Assembly: GCA_026015225.1 (NCBI GenBank)
Contig: JAOZGV010000174.1
Coordinates: forward strand, 1 to 7,725
Direction of reading: 5' to 3'
Length of the DNA stretch: 7,725 nucleotides
From: Candidatus Bathyarchaeota archaeon
GTDB taxonomy: Archaea; Thermoproteota; Bathyarchaeia; 40CM-2-53-6; RBG-13-38-9
Below, one piece after another: positions 6,247 to 7,725 of this stretch; the stretch's first letter is position 1, and each line of letters begins with the position of its first letter. Under the pieces are notes generated by a model. That model was not told where the DNA came from, searched no databases, and saw only the letters and a list, made by a program, of their open reading frames with translations. The translations under genes were made by a program, and so were the position numbers.

Positions 6247-6463
6247 ACAATGCGCTTTCTGTTTAGCTTCTTATTTTGCCACGAGTATCTCTTTATCTTT
6301 GAAGATGCCCCATATCCACAAGCTGAACATTTTTTCTTTCTAACACTGTAAGAATGGCGCCCACATCTTTTGTGCTTGACTATGGATTCTTCATAACCAA
6401 TCTGCACGTTAGATGGGATTTTGAGCGTCCTTTCTTACCAAAAGAAGGAGTTCCCTTTCCCAA
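6243..6463 (-). CDS. rpl37e: Ribosomal protein L37e, gene split by a 32-nt intron
   Basis: Small zinc-ribbon protein of the large ribosomal subunit that binds 23S rRNA. No single frame encodes it. Exon 1 (6463-6402) starts with TTG and gives MGKGTPSFGKKGRSKSHLTC. Exon 2 (6369-6243) gives the RCGRHSYSVRKKKCSACGYG part and ends YSWQNKKLNRKRIV. Joined after removal of 6370-6401, the 62-residue product is a normal L37e with zinc ligands Cys20, Cys23, Cys35 and Cys38 and the usual CRRCGRHSY core. Exons of 62 and 127 nt add to 63 codons including TAG. GGTGAT at 6469-6474 lies 5 nt before the TTG. Without splicing, translation would stop after 27 residues at the TAG at 6380-6382, losing three of the four cysteines. 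L37e follows the LSm gene, a common archaeal arrangement. A frameshifted pseudogene is unlikely for an essential protein with both parts fully conserved. Confidence 0.9.
6370..6401 (-). other. BHB-type intron (32 nt) inside the L37e gene
   Basis: Folding around the insert gives a bulge-helix-bulge. The central helix is GTGC/GCAC (6403-6406 with 6372-6375). The 5' bulge is AGA and the 3' bulge is AAA. The inner helix is TTGGTTATG/CATAGTCAA, nine pairs including two G·U, closing a 7-nt loop. Outside, CATCT pairs with AGATG in the exons, though AAC is left unpaired opposite the 3' bulge. Cutting each bulge after its second base, as the archaeal splicing endonuclease does, joins TGCAG to AAGATGTGG and restores Cys-Arg-Arg-Cys in frame. 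Confidence 0.88.
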
Positions 6464-6468
6464 AATTA

Positions 6469-6474
6469 ATCACC
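6469..6474 (-). promoter_or_regulatory. Ribosome-binding site GGTGAT for the L37e TTG start
   Basis: GGTGAT lies 5 nt before the TTG at 6461-6463 on the minus strand and supports that codon, since exon 1 contains no suitable ATG. Confidence 0.6.
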
Positions 6475-6533
6475 TTACTAGATCATCACAATGTAATGAA
6501 TTTTTCAAATTATCAATGCTTTTAGATACATAT

Positions 6534-6764
6534 TCATCGATTTGGTGGTGGGCTCAAAAGAACTATATTATCTCCCCTAACTATCAAAGTTCCAAGTTTC
6601 TTAACATTCTCGGATTCAGATACATCTTCTGTGTCTTCTAACACGAGATTCATATGCTGGTCGAAGCTACTAAGTTTCCCTCTTACCTTCCTTCCACCTT
6701 TTAATTGGACTAATACAATTTTATTTAGACTTTCTCTGAATACTTTTGTTGTTATGTCCGACAT
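6534..6764 (-). CDS. Archaeal Sm-like protein (LSm / snRNP homologue)
   Basis: 76-residue RNA-binding protein that forms hexa- or heptameric rings and binds U-rich RNA. The Sm1 motif spans about 14-45 with the U-contact loop FDQHMNLVL (Asp35, His37, Asn39). Sm2 is GTLIVRGDNIVLL (58-70), with the RNA-contacting Arg63-Gly64-Asp65-Asn66. The ATG at 6762-6764 is chosen because GGGGAT at 6769-6774 is well spaced (about 5-6 nt) and MSDI is a usual LSm beginning; an in-frame TTG at 6774-6776 would add four residues and would consume that site. Its stop codon is 70 nt before L37e, and the LSm–L37e pairing is widespread in archaea. The promoter must lie in the short divergent region 6765-6849. Confidence 0.93.
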   Translation of the reverse strand: MSDITTKVFRESLNKIVLVQLKGGRKVRGKLSSFDQHMNLVLEDTEDVSESENVKKLGTLIVRGDNIVLLSPPPNR

Positions 6765-6768
6765 CTTA

Positions 6769-6774
6769 ATCCCC
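6769..6774 (-). promoter_or_regulatory. Ribosome-binding site GGGGAT deciding the LSm ATG start
   Basis: On the minus strand GGGGAT precedes the ATG at 6762-6764. It overlaps the alternative TTG at 6774-6776, which has no such site upstream. Confidence 0.5.
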
Positions 6775-6849
6775 AAATAATAAATCTAGAATCATTTAAA
6801 AAAATAAGGATAATTTAAATCTTTAGAATTCTCTTATATTTTAGAATAT
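6775..6849. promoter_or_regulatory. Divergent promoter region for LSm–L37e(–tRNA) and the PUA gene
   Basis: Very AT-rich. TTTAAAT at 6814-6820 lies about 30 nt before the ATG of the plus-strand PUA gene, fitting a TATA box with a very short leader; no Shine-Dalgarno precedes that ATG. On the minus strand CCTTATTTTTTTAAATG (about 6794-6810) offers a TATA-like element for the LSm operon. Confidence 0.5.
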
Positions 6850-7359
6850 ATGAGCAGATACACATTAAGAAACAAAGAAGTAAAGAAACTAATAAAAAAA
6901 TTTGTTGAATCCTATAAGATAAGCGATCTTGGATCTTTTAAAAAATCAAAGTTCAGGATTGATTGCGTTGAAGTAGATGATAAGAGAATCTACTTTGTAA
7001 ATGATGTTCCTCTGATTCTGAGAATCAATGACACAATATATCCCTCACTAATATTTGAAGATGTTATTTCTGATTTGCCTTATGTAGTTGTTGATGTCGG
7101 GGCTGTTGCTTTTATTTGCAACGGTGCAGATGTTATGATTCCAGGCATAAGAAAAATAAATGGAGAAATAAGACAAGGATCGACTGTTTTGATTTGTGAT
7201 GAAAAATATAATAAGACCCTTGCTCTGGGGATTTCTTTATACAATGAGAACGAAATTAGGAGGATGAAAAGGGGAAAAGTGATAGAAAATATACACTATG
7301 TCGGAGATGAGATCTGGCAGTTGATCTCTGATAGCATATCTAAAAAAAACTCATTTTAG
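6850..7359 (+). CDS. PUA-domain RNA-binding protein (archaeal MCT-1/Tma20-like)
   Basis: 169-residue cytosolic protein with a two-domain layout. The N-terminal domain (about 1-70) resembles the pre-PUA fold of the archaeal arch_PUA/MCT-1 family. The PUA domain covers about 78-153: YVVVDVGAVAFICNGADVMIPGI is its first strand-loop part (positions 78-100), followed by GSTVLICDEKYNKTLALGIS and the closing GKVIENIHYVGDEIW. PUA domains bind structured RNA; the eukaryotic relatives MCT-1 and Tma20 act with DENR/Tma22 on the small ribosomal subunit in re-initiation and recycling. A role at the ribosome here is inferred. It appears leaderless, with a TATA-like element about 30 nt upstream. Its last 9 bases overlap the end of the convergent aCPSF1 gene. 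Confidence 0.88.
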   Translation: MSRYTLRNKEVKKLIKKFVESYKISDLGSFKKSKFRIDCVEVDDKRIYFVNDVPLILRINDTIYPSLIFEDVISDLPYVVVDVGAVAFICNGADVMIPGIRKINGEIRQGSTVLICDEKYNKTLALGISLYNENEIRRMKRGKVIENIHYVGDEIWQLISDSISKKNSF

Positions 7360-7725
7360 TCTAATCGTTTCTAAATTTTCTGGAGCGATGGCCTTCAATT
7401 TGATGAATTTTTTAATATCCAAAGCCAAATTATCGCATTTTTTTCTTTCGCCGTGATTTACTATTACTCTTGATGTTTTTGAACTTAATCTTCTTATGAA
7501 ATCTATTATCTGATTTCTATCAGAATGACCTGAAAAGCCCTCAATAGAATCTATCCTCATTTTTACTTTGACTGCCTCGACTTTACTTTTTTCATTTAGC
7601 ATAGATACTTCCGTTAATCCATTCCTAATCCTGTTACCAAGAGTGCCCTCTATCTGATAGCTTACAAAGGCTAAAGAGTTCTTCTCATCATTTGAAAAGT
7701 TCTTAAAGTAATCGATTACTGGACC
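7351..7725 (-). CDS. aCPSF1/FttA-type beta-CASP ribonuclease, C-terminal part (5' end outside the window)
   Basis: The last 124 codons of a minus-strand gene that continues past the right edge without a stop; an internal ATG at 7600-7602 is not the start. LAFVSYQIEGTLGNRIRNG (positions 18-36) is the beta-CASP segment near motif B. EGFSGHSDRNQI (62-73) holds the metal-ligand His region of motif C, and VIVNHGE (87-93) the last His motif. The end APENLETIRLK is the typical C-terminus of archaeal KH-CPSF proteins. These enzymes have two KH domains plus a metallo-beta-lactamase/beta-CASP nuclease (about 640 residues in all) and, as FttA/aCPSF1, cleave nascent RNA to drive transcription termination. 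The KH and catalytic HxHxDH parts are not in this window. Confidence 0.93.
   Translation of the reverse strand, partial: GPVIDYFKNFSNDEKNSLAFVSYQIEGTLGNRIRNGLTEVSMLNEKSKVEAVKVKMRIDSIEGFSGHSDRNQIIDFIRRLSSKTSRVIVNHGERKKCDNLALDIKKFIKLKAIAPENLETIRLK

Noticed and set aside
6370..6401. The L37e interruption as a decayed, frameshifted pseudogene.
   Set aside because: Both halves are fully conserved, the join is exact to the base, and the insert folds as a BHB with the correct cut sites. Random damage would not give this combination.
6484..6533. A C/D box guide RNA in the LSm–L37e gap, suggested by a GTGATGA box on the minus strand.
   Set aside because: No CTGA D box lies at a suitable distance on that strand.
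6507..6537. A ten-codon frame whose ATG overlaps the LSm stop codon.
   Set aside because: It is too short, has no conserved features, and L37e with its own ribosome-binding site follows.
6354..6641. A 95-residue plus-strand reading frame across L37e and LSm.
   Set aside because: It is antisense to two clearly conserved genes, has no ribosome-binding site and no recognisable protein features; it exists only because both real genes lie on the other strand.

Overview
The window looks like an archaeal chromosome segment, AT-rich and most likely from a TACK-type (Thermoproteota-like) lineage. The evidence is an aCPSF1/FttA-type ribonuclease, an archaeal PUA protein, the LSm–L37e gene pair, a PAC2-family proteasome chaperone, TTG start codons with archaeal GGAGG/GGTGAT ribosome-binding sites, and several introns of the bulge-helix-bulge (BHB) type. 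The lineage is an inference; no rRNA or phylogenetic marker was compared.

Layout. 93-1246 (minus): a glycoside hydrolase-like gene broken by a one-base frameshift and an in-frame TAA. 1282-2262 (minus): a PP-loop thiouridylase-like enzyme with an NFACT-R-like C-terminus. After a divergent promoter region, 2370-4783 (plus) carries a PAC2-family proteasome assembly chaperone, an Hsp20 small heat-shock protein and a class I-type histone deacetylase-like enzyme. 4784-5983 (minus) is a 12-helix MFS transporter whose stop codon abuts that of the deacetylase. 6085-6764 (minus) is an RNA and translation block in the order LSm, ribosomal protein L37e, tRNA-Val(GAC). 6850-7359 (plus) is a PUA-domain protein, overlapping by 9 bases the 3' end of an aCPSF1/FttA gene that runs off the right edge (7351-7725, minus).

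The main result is in the LSm–L37e–tRNA block. The L37e gene has no intact reading frame in the DNA. It becomes a complete 62-residue protein with all four zinc cysteines when a 32-nt element (6370-6401) is removed. That element folds as a BHB: two 3-nt bulges flank a 4-bp helix, and cutting both bulges at the usual position gives exactly the required in-frame joint. Immediately downstream, tRNA-Val carries two introns: one at the canonical 37/38 position (22 nt) and one in the variable region at 44/45 (26 nt, also with a BHB). They leave a middle exon of only 7 nt. Three splicing-endonuclease substrates therefore lie within about 285 bases on one strand, possibly in one transcript.

The other genes are housekeeping: tRNA sulfur modification, protein quality control (chaperone, proteasome assembly), deacetylation, transport, RNA chaperoning and transcription termination.
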